From Streptomyces lacrimifluminis (GTDB lineage Bacteria > Actinomycetota > Actinomycetes > Streptomycetales > Streptomycetaceae), in contig NZ_BMMU01000004.1 of assembly GCF_014646095.1 (NCBI RefSeq), positions 310,001 to 374,000 of the forward strand: DNA of 64,000 nucleotides, written 5' to 3'. Positions within the stretch are counted from its first letter, which is position 1; each line of letters begins with the position of its first letter. The notes beneath the pieces were generated by a model. The model made no database searches and was not told the DNA's origin. It saw only the letters and a program-made list of their open reading frames with translations. The translations under genes were made by a program, and so were the position numbers. Shown piece by piece: positions 1 through 9,004 of the stretch.

Positions 1-1322
<1,322 letters not shown>

Positions 1323-1336
1323 TCACTTCGAACAGG

Positions 1337-1365
1337 ACCGTAATTTTGGAGTGTCCGCACGTCAA
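1337..1365 (-). promoter_or_regulatory. Promoter of the GH51 gene
   Basis: On the minus strand a -35 TTGACG (1365-1360) is followed after exactly 17 bp by a -10 TACGGT (1342-1337), a close sigma-HrdB-type match, about 120 bp upstream of the arabinofuranosidase start. The leader between contains repeated CGAACC units (1251-1275). Confidence 0.65.
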
Positions 1366-1377
1366 TGGCGGGTGGGC

Positions 1378-1412
1378 CCAACGATCGTTCCGCAATCTCC
1401 AACGATCGTTGG
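1378..1412. promoter_or_regulatory. Paired palindromic operators between divergent promoters
   Basis: Two copies of the 10-bp palindrome AACGATCGTT lie at 1380-1389 and 1401-1410. The second is extended to a perfect 14-mer, CCAACGATCGTTGG (1399-1412); the first is CCAACGATCGTTCC. Centres are 21 bp apart, two helical turns, so two dimers could bind one face. They sit between the GH51 -35 box and the putative promoter of the XRE gene, so either or both transcripts could be controlled. The cognate regulator is not known. Confidence 0.6.
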
Positions 1413-1419
1413 ATTTTCC

Positions 1420-1448
1420 TGGTGCGCGGAGGTCCGGACGCGTAGGGT
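1420..1448 (+). promoter_or_regulatory. Putative promoter of the XRE cassette, leaderless
   Basis: TGGTGC (1420-1425), 17 bp, TAGGGT (1443-1448), then the GTG start at 1455. The -10 element ends 6 bp before the start codon and no Shine-Dalgarno is visible, which suggests a leaderless transcript. The -35 match is weak. Confidence 0.4.
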
Positions 1449-1454
1449 CGGCCC

Positions 1455-2057
1455 GTGAGTGAGCCCCTTTCAGAGACCCTCGCCCGCCTCGAAGAACGCA
1501 TCGCCGAGGCCCGGCTCGATCGCGCCGAAGTCCTGGACGTACGAGGCCTGTCGGCCCGTACCGCTCTCACGGAGGGCGAGATCCAGGCACTGCTGACCGA
1601 CGGCTCGGGGCCTCTGGCCGATGACATCGAGAGCCGTATCCGGCGCCGGGTGCGCACGCTCCACGAGACGCGGCTCGCGGCGAGCGGCAGGAAGCACGGC
1701 GAGGTCTGCAAGGAGATCGCGGACGCCCTGTCGATCAGCCCCGAGTGGGCCCGTCAGCTGCTCCTCGGCAAGAAGATGCCGAACGTTCCCGATCTCACGG
1801 CCCTCGCCGCGTTCTTCGGTGTCGAGCAGGGCACCGGCTTCTTCACCGACCCCGCGCCCATCGTCCTGAACCGTGAACTCCGCCGGCTGCTGGAGGACCT
1901 CGGCGGCGCCGAGGAGGGCCCGCTGGTCCGGTTCGCGACCCGGCACGGCGTCGTCACGCTGGCCCTGCGCGGCCGGCAGCTGACCCCGCGCAAGCAGGAG
2001 GCCCTCGCGGTGATGCTCGAAGGGCTGTTGAGCGGCGGCGAGGAGACGGAACGGTGA
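1455..2057 (+). CDS. XRE-family helix-turn-helix regulator
   Basis: DNA-binding protein of 200 aa. The helix-turn-helix lies at about residues 65-135 (EVCKEIADALSISPEWARQL, followed by PNVPDLTALAAFFGV), as in SinR/XRE regulators that form the first gene of Streptomyces cassettes with an ImmA-like partner. The N-terminal 60 residues are helical and of unknown function. It is the first gene of a four-gene run in which each pair overlaps (next start GTG at 2054), so translation is probably coupled. The GTG start lacks a ribosome site and is probably leaderless. A role as repressor or activator of its own cassette is inferred. Confidence 0.82.
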   Translation: MSEPLSETLARLEERIAEARLDRAEVLDVRGLSARTALTEGEIQALLTDGSGPLADDIESRIRRRVRTLHETRLAASGRKHGEVCKEIADALSISPEWARQLLLGKKMPNVPDLTALAAFFGVEQGTGFFTDPAPIVLNRELRRLLEDLGGAEEGPLVRFATRHGVVTLALRGRQLTPRKQEALAVMLEGLLSGGEETER

Positions 2058-2698
2058 CGCCGAGGGGGGTGACAAGGGGGAGGGTGACAAGGGGGGTGAC
2101 GAGAGGGCTGCTGGCGGCGCTGCTGCCCGCCCGGGCCGCGCACCGCTTCCGGACCCGGGCCGCGATGCGCCAGCTGACCGGCGCTCTCGACGCGGCACTG
2201 CGGGAGCACGCCGACAGCCCCTCAGGCGGACGGGAGTTGTGCCGGGCGCTGTGCGAGGAGATGAGCGCGCGGCGCGGTCGGCGCGTCGAGCTGCGTTTCG
2301 AGCGCTTCCCCGACGAGATCGAAGTGACCGGCCTGTGGGTGGAGTTCCACGACTTCGACCTCGTCATCGTCGAGGAGCGAGCCGAGGCGGTGCAACAACT
2401 CGTCATCCTGGGCCATGAGTTGTGGCATCTGCACGCCGGGCACTGTCACCACCACAGCGCCGGCGCGACCGCCGCCCGGGTACTGGCCGACGAGCAGTCC
2501 TGGCAGGGCGGCGCGCTGGCCGTCGCCGCCCGCAACGGCTCCCGTGCTGCCGACGAGGCCGACGCCGAGGAGTTCGGCCACCGCCTCGCCACCGTCTTCC
2601 GGCCGTGGGTGGAGGGCCGTACGGCGAGCACGGGCAGCAGCGGCGTGCAGGCGTCCCTTGGCTATCGGGGCCGGGGAAGCGGAAACGCACGGCGATGA
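2054..2698 (+). CDS. ImmA/IrrE-like HExxH metallopeptidase-type protein
   Basis: A 214-aa protein with the zinc signature HELWHLHAGH (His121, Glu122, His125). A downstream acidic helix, AADEADAEEFG, can supply the third ligand, as in ImmA/IrrE proteases that cleave or displace a partner XRE repressor. In Streptomyces such proteins are often annotated 'toxin' next to an XRE gene; which role applies is unknown. The start overlaps the XRE stop by 4 bp (GTGA). The first 20 codons are a repetitive GVTRG tract with several in-frame GTG codons (2054, 2069 and further on), so the true start is uncertain. The C-terminus overlaps the next gene by 4 bp. Confidence 0.78.
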   Translation: MTPRGVTRGRVTRGVTRGLLAALLPARAAHRFRTRAAMRQLTGALDAALREHADSPSGGRELCRALCEEMSARRGRRVELRFERFPDEIEVTGLWVEFHDFDLVIVEERAEAVQQLVILGHELWHLHAGHCHHHSAGATAARVLADEQSWQGGALAVAARNGSRAADEADAEEFGHRLATVFRPWVEGRTASTGSSGVQASLGYRGRGSGNARR

Positions 2699-3933
2699 AC
2701 CTCTCAGGCTTTCCCGGCGAGCCGTACTCCGTCCTCGTGTTCGGGACACCGATCGCGTTCCTTGCCGCCGCCCTGGTGTTCAAGCTGCCCAGCATCGTCA
2801 GACTGTGGCGGGACCCGCTGCGGCGCGCGGTCGGCGGGCTGCTGCTGCTCGCCTGCGGCATCTTCGTCCTCGCGGCGCCGCCGGCCGTCGCCTGGACCAA
2901 CCGGGTCACCGGCGTGCCCAACATCGCGGCTCCCCTGGTGTACAGCTTCCTCGTCGCGTTCTGCGGGGCGAGTCTGCTGCTGATGATCGCGTGGCGCGGC
3001 GGCCTCACCGGCCCTTCGCCGGGATCGGCCAGGACGCGGCGCACGATGCGGCGGGTCGGCGCAGGGCACGCGGGGGTGATCGTCGCGCTGTGGGCGTTGT
3101 TCGCGCTCGCGGACGTGCCCGTGGAGCGCCGGCGGGACCTGGACACGTACTACGCCCGCACGCCCTTCATGCGGGAGCTGATCGCGCTCTACCTGCTCGC
3201 GCACACCGCGTCCTGTGTCCTGACGTACCGGCTGATCCGGAACTGGATCCGCACCGTCGCACTCGACGTGTGGCTGCGCCGGGGCCTGCGGTCGCTGGCC
3301 GTCGGCTACGCCGCCAACCTGGTGTTCGACGCGGCAAAGGGCACGGCCGTCGTCGCCCGCTGGACGGGCGCGGACCTGGACCCGCTCTCCACGGAACTCG
3401 CCCCCCTCGCCGCCGGCGTCGCCGCGGTCCTGATCGCCACAGGGTTCGTGCTGCCGCACGCCGGCCAGTATCTGCGCGACCGCTGGCGGATCCGCCGCGG
3501 CCTCCTCCGGCTCGGCCCGCTGTACGACCTGCTGCGCACCGCCACCGGCAGGGGCGTCCCCTTCTCGCTGCGGGCCACCCCGGAGCTGCGGCTGACCCGC
3601 CGCGAGACGTTCATCCGCGACGCCCTGCTCCAACTCTCCCGCCACTTCGACGAGGAGCTGCGGTGCCGGGCGTACGAGGCCGCCGTGGACGTGGGACACG
3701 GTCCGGGACGGGCGGGGGCGCTGGCGGCGGCGGTGACGATCCGGGACGCGATCGGGGCGCGCGCCCTGTCCCGTACCCCTTCGCCCCGAGCCACGGGCAA
3801 CGCAACGGATTTACTCACGGACCTGCTCCAGGACATCGAAGCCGTGTCCCAGGTCCTGAGTCACCCCGACGAGATCGAGGCGGTGCGCGCCCTTGCGACC
3901 GCCACAGTGGAGAGCCTGCACGTATATGAGTGA
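2695..3933 (+). CDS. MAB_1171c-family (DUF6545) polytopic membrane protein
   Basis: A 412-aa protein. The N-terminal part (about residues 1-240) has about seven hydrophobic segments, for example LVFGTPIAFLAAALVF and AVGGLLLLACGIFVLAA. A cytosolic C-terminal half follows, rich in Arg and amphipathic helices (RWRIRRGLLRLGPLYDLL). This layout matches the MAB_1171c 'putative transporter' family, typically found with an XRE/ImmA pair in actinobacteria. No transport substrate is known and the transporter label is unproven. The start overlaps the HExxH gene stop (ATGA, 2695) and the stop lies inside the FAD-gene start region (8-bp overlap). Confidence 0.75.
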   Translation: MNLSGFPGEPYSVLVFGTPIAFLAAALVFKLPSIVRLWRDPLRRAVGGLLLLACGIFVLAAPPAVAWTNRVTGVPNIAAPLVYSFLVAFCGASLLLMIAWRGGLTGPSPGSARTRRTMRRVGAGHAGVIVALWALFALADVPVERRRDLDTYYARTPFMRELIALYLLAHTASCVLTYRLIRNWIRTVALDVWLRRGLRSLAVGYAANLVFDAAKGTAVVARWTGADLDPLSTELAPLAAGVAAVLIATGFVLPHAGQYLRDRWRIRRGLLRLGPLYDLLRTATGRGVPFSLRATPELRLTRRETFIRDALLQLSRHFDEELRCRAYEAAVDVGHGPGRAGALAAAVTIRDAIGARALSRTPSPRATGNATDLLTDLLQDIEAVSQVLSHPDEIEAVRALATATVESLHVYE

Positions 3934-5365
3934 TCGCCCGACTTCCGTCGTCTCCCCCGCCGGACCCGCCACCGGACGCACCGTCAGGTCGGCCGTCGTG
4001 CTCGGCGGGTCGTTCGCCGGGCTGCTCGCGGCTCGCGCCCTGGTCGGGTTCGCCGACCGGGTGACCGTCGTGGAGCGTGACGTCCTGCCGGACGGACCCG
4101 AGCCGCGCCGGAACCTGCCACAGGCCCGGCACGTGCACACGCTGTGGTCCGGCGGTGCCCGGGCCGTCGAGGAACTGGTGCCGGGTGTGAGCGAGTTGCT
4201 GCTCGACGCCGGTGCGCACCGGCTGGCGGTCACCACGGACATGGTCGCGCTGGCGCCGGAGGGCTGGTTCCGGCGGTGGGACGAGTCGCACCACGTCCTC
4301 CTGTGCGGCAGGGACCTGCTGGACGCGACAATCCGGGCCCAGATCCTGGACGACGACCGGATCAAACTGGTCGAGCACGCCGAGGTGCTGGGCCTGGAGG
4401 GCACGGACGAGGCAGTCACCGGGGTGCGGGTGCGCGGTGCCGACGGCGGCCGGCGCACCCTGCACGCGGACCTGGTCGTGGACGCCACCGGCCGCGCCTC
4501 GCGCGCCCCGCACTGGCTGCGCGAGCTGGGGCTGCCCGAACCGCCCCGCCGTGTCGTCGACTCCGGGCTCGCGTACGCCAGCAGGATGTACCGGGCGCCC
4601 GAACCGGCACGACACGGCTACCCGGTGGTCAACGTCCAGGCGGACCCGAGAGCGGGCGGTCCGGGCCGGGCGGGTGTCCTCGTACCCATCGAGGACGGCT
4701 GCTGGCTGGTCTCCCTGTCCGGCACCCGGGGCAGCGAACCTCCCACGGACGGCGCGGAGTTCACGCGTTTCGCCCGCGAGGAGCTGCGTCACCCGGTGAT
4801 CGCCGACCTGCTCGCGGGAGCGGAGGCGCTGACGGACGTCTCCGTCACCCGTACGACGTCGAACCGCCGGCACTACTACGAGCGGATGCCCGCCTGGCCG
4901 GAGAACTTCACGGTGATCGGCGACGCGCTGGCCGCGTACAACCCGATCTACGGCCACGGAATGTCGGTGGCGGCTCAAAGCGCGGTGGCCCTGCGGGATG
5001 TGATTCACCGTCAGGGATGGGGTACGCCCGGGCTGTCCCGCCGTATCCAGAAGGCGGTGGCCCGCCCGGTCGCGGCGGCCTGGGACCTGGCGACGAGCCA
5101 GGACATCTTCTACCCCGGCGCCACAGAACAGGGCCCCACCCTGCGGGACCGGCTGCTGGCGGCGTACGTGAGCCGCCTCATGCGCACGGCGACGGGCAAC
5201 GGCCGTATCGCGCGCCGGGTGACGGACGTGACGTCCCTGGAACGCGGCGCGGAGGTACTGCTGGCGCCGAGTGTCCTGCTGGCGGCGGCGATCGGCCCGT
5301 TGAAACCGCCGCTGAGCGGGCCGCCGTTGCGGCCGGAGGAGTGGAAGGTTGCGGAGTGGGAGTGA
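3926..5365 (+). CDS. FAD-dependent monooxygenase/oxidoreductase
   Basis: A 479-aa flavoprotein. The N-terminal Rossmann motif VVLGGSFAGLLAARAL binds ADP. VVDATGRAS is the mid motif and VIGDALAAYNPIYGHG is the conserved GD motif contacting the flavin ribityl, placing it in the p-hydroxybenzoate hydroxylase-like superfamily. No membrane segment is obvious. The ATG at 3926 overlaps the end of the membrane-protein gene by 8 bp; an in-frame ATG at 3893 is less likely. It ends the four-gene cassette, so its substrate may be linked to the membrane protein, for example a lipid or isoprenoid; this is speculation. Confidence 0.85.
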   Translation: MSDRPTSVVSPAGPATGRTVRSAVVLGGSFAGLLAARALVGFADRVTVVERDVLPDGPEPRRNLPQARHVHTLWSGGARAVEELVPGVSELLLDAGAHRLAVTTDMVALAPEGWFRRWDESHHVLLCGRDLLDATIRAQILDDDRIKLVEHAEVLGLEGTDEAVTGVRVRGADGGRRTLHADLVVDATGRASRAPHWLRELGLPEPPRRVVDSGLAYASRMYRAPEPARHGYPVVNVQADPRAGGPGRAGVLVPIEDGCWLVSLSGTRGSEPPTDGAEFTRFAREELRHPVIADLLAGAEALTDVSVTRTTSNRRHYYERMPAWPENFTVIGDALAAYNPIYGHGMSVAAQSAVALRDVIHRQGWGTPGLSRRIQKAVARPVAAAWDLATSQDIFYPGATEQGPTLRDRLLAAYVSRLMRTATGNGRIARRVTDVTSLERGAEVLLAPSVLLAAAIGPLKPPLSGPPLRPEEWKVAEWE

Positions 5366-5409
5366 CGGAGTGGGAGTGACGGTGGCGCGGGCCTGAGGTG
5401 ACAGCGGCC

Positions 5410-5440
5410 GGGCAGGCGACGGAAGTCCCGTTGCCTGCCC
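5410..5440. terminator. Bidirectional terminator hairpin
   Basis: The arms GGGCAGGCGACGG (5410-5422) and CCGTTGCCTGCCC (5428-5440) pair over 13 bp with one G-T wobble. They lie between the convergent FAD-gene and lactonase stops. Confidence 0.6.
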
Positions 5441-5474
5441 TGCCGTTGAGTAACCGCCGTACGGTCGTCGTCCG

Positions 5475-6371
5475 TCAGCCCGCGAAGGCCGGCTGGGCGA
5501 GCCCCTTGCCCGCTTCCGGTACGACCAGGAGCGAGCCCGACATCGGGTGGGGGGCGGACAGACCGACGCGGGCCGTGGTGATGTACAGGTCCGTGAGGTC
5601 CGGGCCGCCGAAGGCGCAGGCCGTGGGCCGGACCGTGGGCAGGGTGATCGTGCGGTCCAGGCTGCCGGAGGGGGTGTAGCGGCGGACCGCTCCGCCCTCC
5701 CACAGGGCCACCCAGACACAGCCGTCCGCGTCGACCGTCAGGCCGTCGGGGAAGCCCGCGCCCTCTTCGATCAGCGCCAACTGGCGGCGGTTGGTGACAC
5801 TTTCGCCGTCGGACGACACGTCGAAGACGTCGATGCGGCGGGTCGGGGTGTCGATGTAGTACATCAGGCTGCCGTCCGGGCTCCAGCCCGTGCCGTTGCT
5901 CACCGCCACGTCGTCCAGGACGGTCGTGACCGTCCCGTCGCCCGTCAGCCGGGACAGCGAACCGCCGCCCGGCGCCTCGTCGTAGCGCATCGTGCCGGCC
6001 CACAGGGAGCCGTCGGGGGCCACCGCCGCGTCGTTCGCCCGGCGGCCGGGCGTCGGGTCGTGGTGCAGCCAGCGGAAGCCGGTGGCGGGGTCGGCACCCC
6101 CGCCGTCGCCATCGCCCTCGCCGTCGTAGAGGGCGACTCCGTCGCGCAGGTTCAGGACCAGGCCGCCGCCCGCGCGTGGCTTGGCGGCGCCCACGTGCTG
6201 ACCGGTCGTCATGACCGTGCGACGGCCTGTCGACGGGTCGTAGGTGTTGACCCGGGAGCCGAGGATGTCGATCCAGATCAGACGGGACCGCGCCGCGTCC
6301 CAGGTCGGGCCCTCACCGAGGGTCGCCTGCGCCCGGACCGCCACTTCGAGGGTGGGCTCGTACGTCGTCAT
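5475..6371 (-). CDS. SMP-30/gluconolactonase (LRE) family sugar lactonase
   Basis: Six-bladed beta-propeller of 298 aa that hydrolyses a sugar-acid lactone. Metal-ligand motifs are in place: Glu in ATLGEGPTWD near the N-terminus, Asn in VSNGTGWSPDG and Asp in GFPDGLTVDADG. There is no signal peptide, so it is cytoplasmic. Its start overlaps the IclR stop by 4 bp, so the two form an operon with the regulator first. With the IclR partner and the nearby arabinofuranosidase it may act in catabolism of a pentose or hexose acid; the substrate is not determined. Confidence 0.87.
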   Translation of the reverse strand: MTTYEPTLEVAVRAQATLGEGPTWDAARSRLIWIDILGSRVNTYDPSTGRRTVMTTGQHVGAAKPRAGGGLVLNLRDGVALYDGEGDGDGGGADPATGFRWLHHDPTPGRRANDAAVAPDGSLWAGTMRYDEAPGGGSLSRLTGDGTVTTVLDDVAVSNGTGWSPDGSLMYYIDTPTRRIDVFDVSSDGESVTNRRQLALIEEGAGFPDGLTVDADGCVWVALWEGGAVRRYTPSGSLDRTITLPTVRPTACAFGGPDLTDLYITTARVGLSAPHPMSGSLLVVPEAGKGLAQPAFAG

Positions 6372-7141
6372 GCCACGCTCCGGTGACCGAGGCGCTCGGA
6401 GAGTTCGGCGGCGCCCTTGACGGCGAGCTGCTCCAGCTCCGAACGGTGGTCCTCGCTCCAGCGGATCATCGGGACCGAGATCGACAGCGCGGCGACCACC
6501 CGGCCCGTGCGGTCGTACACCGGTGCCGCCACACAGCTGACGTCCGGGTTCGACTCACGGTTCTCCACGGCGACGCCCCGGCGGCGGATCTCCGCGAGGG
6601 CCTCGCGCAGGGCGGCCGGGTCGGTGATGCTGTTCGGCGTCATCGCGGCCAGCGGGACGTTGTCGGGGACCCGTGCGGAGAGCTCGTGGTCGGGCAGCGA
6701 GGCCAGCAGCATCTTGCCCACGGATGTGCAGTGGGCGGGCAGGCGGCGGCCGGCCGCCGACACCATCCGTACCGCGTGCGTGGAGTCCATCTTCGCGATG
6801 TAGATGACGTCCGTGCCTTCGAGGATCGCGACATGCACCGTCTCGTCGCACGTCTCGGCGACGGAACGGGCCACCTGCAGGCCCTCCGCGGCCAGGTCGA
6901 GCTGCTCGGCGTACCGGCTGCCGAGCTGGTACGGGCGCACGCCCAGGCGGTAGCGTCCCGGCTGGCCGGGCACCTGCACGATGTACGAACGGGCGGCGAG
7001 TGTCGTCACCAGTTCGTGCACGGTGGTGCGCGGCAGCTGGAGTCGGCGCACTATGTCCGGGGCGGAGAGTGTGCCGTCTCCGTCCAGGAAGAGCTCAAGA
7101 ATGTCGAGAGCCCGGGTCACGGCAGGTACGAGGCGTCCCAT
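6368..7141 (-). CDS. IclR-family transcriptional regulator
   Basis: A 257-aa regulator with an N-terminal winged helix (ALDILELFLDG, then LSAPDIVRRLQLPRTTVHEL) and a C-terminal IclR effector domain (HCTSVGKMLLASLP, then VYDRTGRVVAALSISVP). I chose the ATG at 7141 because GAGAGGGGG lies 6 bp upstream; an upstream in-frame extension has non-conserved sequence. It overlaps the lactonase gene by 4 bp and probably controls it in response to a small acid or its lactone. Confidence 0.88.
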   Translation of the reverse strand: MGRLVPAVTRALDILELFLDGDGTLSAPDIVRRLQLPRTTVHELVTTLAARSYIVQVPGQPGRYRLGVRPYQLGSRYAEQLDLAAEGLQVARSVAETCDETVHVAILEGTDVIYIAKMDSTHAVRMVSAAGRRLPAHCTSVGKMLLASLPDHELSARVPDNVPLAAMTPNSITDPAALREALAEIRRRGVAVENRESNPDVSCVAAPVYDRTGRVVAALSISVPMIRWSEDHRSELEQLAVKGAAELSERLGHRSVA

Positions 7142-7329
7142 GACGGCCCCCTCTCTTGTGTCCAGGGTGTCGGTGGTCTCGACGCCTTTCGACGACGTTC
7201 GAGATTTCAACAGACGATCGGAATGACGAACAGAGGACAGGCTAACCACAAGGACTCGGGCGGGCAATGGGCGTGCGATGGCTTCGTTGCCGTCCGTGAC
7301 CGTCCACGCCTCCCGGCCGGTACGAGACG

Positions 7330-7902
7330 ATGGTCCGCATGTTCACGGTTACCGACTTCCAGCTGGTGCTGCTGCGCCGCATGGCCGACCACAACCCGGA
7401 CCTGGTGGAGGACGCCCGGCACGAGCTGGGCGTGTCGATCGCGGACATGCGCGAGGCCAACAAGCGCTGGCAGGCGATGCTCCGCTCCCCACGCGCCCGC
7501 GCCGCCGCCTCCCGGTACCGCTCGGTCCTCGGCACCCCGGAGTCGGTGACGCCCCGCGGGATCGGCGACCTGGAGTGCGAGGCCTGGCTGTGGCCGGTCC
7601 CCCTCTGGCCCGACCTGCGCTTCGAGGTGCTCGTGGCCCCGAACGGCGTGGCCTGGAACGAGTGGCTGGTACGGGCCCCGGGCGCCCCCGCGCCCGAACC
7701 CCGCACGCCGGACGACCTGCTCCCCTGGTCCTGCACGGTCGACGAGGTCGCCCACGCCTTCGCCCCCGCGCGCCCCCTGGAGGGCACGGCCCCCACCCGC
7801 TGGGGCCTGGCGTTCACGGCACCGGACGGGGCGGGGGTACGGCGGGAGTGGGTGGCGGAGTTCACCTGGGGGTTGTTGCAGCGGACGGCGGTCAGGGACT
7901 GA
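7330..7902 (+). CDS. Hypothetical protein of conserved streptomycete type
   Basis: A 190-aa protein that I do not recognise by function. It is soluble and Trp-rich (LECEAWLWPVPLWPDLRFEVLV, WNEWLVRAP), with no signal peptide or membrane segment. Codon use is normal for the genome, with strong third-position GC, which supports a real gene. Starts at 7330 (ATG) or 7339 (ATG) are both possible. It is monocistronic and convergent with the ATP-grasp gene. Confidence 0.7.
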   Translation: MVRMFTVTDFQLVLLRRMADHNPDLVEDARHELGVSIADMREANKRWQAMLRSPRARAAASRYRSVLGTPESVTPRGIGDLECEAWLWPVPLWPDLRFEVLVAPNGVAWNEWLVRAPGAPAPEPRTPDDLLPWSCTVDEVAHAFAPARPLEGTAPTRWGLAFTAPDGAGVRREWVAEFTWGLLQRTAVRD

Positions 7903-7928
7903 CAGGTTCGCCGGCAAGGGGACAGTCC

Positions 7929-8804
7929 CTAACGGCCGACGGCGGCCCGCAGGATGGCCTGCACGACCACCGGGACCGAGTCGGGATGCAGGTCGAGGAA
8001 CAGGTTCGGCTCGATCAACTCCACCTCCATGACCCGGGGTTCACCGTCGTCACCGAGGACGAGGTCGACACGGGCGTACAGGAGACCGGAGTTGTCCGGC
8101 ACGGCGGCCAACGCCCTTTCGGCGACGGCGAGTTCGACCGGGGTCGGAGACCAGACCTCAAGGTCGGGATGGGCGACCTTGTCGTCGTCGTACGCCGTAC
8201 CGGGAGCCAGTACGGCCCCCTTGCGGCTGGCGTGCAGAAAACGCCCGCCGAAGAACTGCAGGGCACGCTCCCCGGTGACGTCGATGCTCCCGATGTACGG
8301 CTGCACCATCGCGGTGAACCCCTCGGCATGCATACGCGCGAGATGCCGTACGGCCGTCTCCCGGTCCTCGGGGGTGTAGCGGGCGGCGTAACGGGCGCCG
8401 GCGCCGGAGGTGGGCTTGACGACGTACTCGTGGTCGTCGGGGAGGTCGGGGGCGTCGCCGGGGGCCAGATGACGGGTGGGGACCGTGGGGACACCGGCCG
8501 CGGTCAGCTCACCGAGGTACCGCTTGTCCATGTTCCACCGCAGGACACCGACCGGATTCGCGACCCGCGTGACCTTCCCGCACCGCTCGAGCCAGCCCGC
8601 GAACTCCTCCGCGCGCCAGGTGTAGTCCCAGGTGGACCGGACCACGGCGAGATCGAAGGAGGCCCAGTCGACATCGGGATCGTCCCAGTAGGCGGCGGTC
8701 GCGTCGGCACCGGCTGCCGCCAACTCCCGTACCAGGAGGGGGAAATCGCGGTCCTTGCTGGTCTCCGGCCGGGGGTCGTAGGTGACGATCGCGATGCGGA
8801 CCAC
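7929..8804 (-). CDS. ATP-grasp ligase-like protein
   Basis: A 291-aa protein of the RimK/glutathione-synthetase-like ATP-grasp class, distantly like the cyclo-ligase DcsG. The ATP-binding lysine lies in YVVKPTSGAGARYAARY; the metal-binding end is VDLVLGDDGEPRVMEVELIEPNLFL, with the Glu-x-Asn pattern that coordinates Mg. The N-terminus (RIAIVTYDPRPE, then DLAVVRSTWDYTW) is the preATP-grasp fold. The GTG start has GGGAG 6 bp upstream. The acceptor substrate is unknown and no partner biosynthetic genes sit beside it. Confidence 0.82.
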   Translation of the reverse strand: MVRIAIVTYDPRPETSKDRDFPLLVRELAAAGADATAAYWDDPDVDWASFDLAVVRSTWDYTWRAEEFAGWLERCGKVTRVANPVGVLRWNMDKRYLGELTAAGVPTVPTRHLAPGDAPDLPDDHEYVVKPTSGAGARYAARYTPEDRETAVRHLARMHAEGFTAMVQPYIGSIDVTGERALQFFGGRFLHASRKGAVLAPGTAYDDDKVAHPDLEVWSPTPVELAVAERALAAVPDNSGLLYARVDLVLGDDGEPRVMEVELIEPNLFLDLHPDSVPVVVQAILRAAVGR

Positions 8805-8910
8805 GGGGACTCCCTCGGTAAGGCGTGTACTACTGGTTCACCACTGATAGCGATATCGGATGAAGGTTAACAAGCTCCTGACCTTCATCTTCGGGCGAAC
8901 CGCAGCTGAG

Positions 8911-8984
8911 CACCGGGGCACTGGGGCACTGGGCACTGGGCACTGGGCACTGGGCACTGGGCACTGGGCACTGGGCACTGGGCA
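8911..8984. repeat. Heptamer tandem repeat, about ten units
   Basis: Eight perfect tandem copies of CACTGGG run from 8927 to 8982, preceded by two imperfect 8-bp copies (CACCGGGG, CACTGGGG). It lies between the ATP-grasp start and the GntR stop, outside any gene. The array could vary in copy number between strains. Confidence 0.9.
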
Positions 8985-9004
8985 GGGCCTACGGCACCAC
9001 AGGC

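Noticed and set aside
3815..5719. 634-codon open frame on the minus strand over the FAD monooxygenase and lactonase end
   Set aside because: Antisense shadow, with Arg/Pro/Ser-rich translation and no ribosome site.
8911..8984. Possible CRISPR array
   Set aside because: Units are 7 bp with no spacers, so it is a simple tandem repeat.
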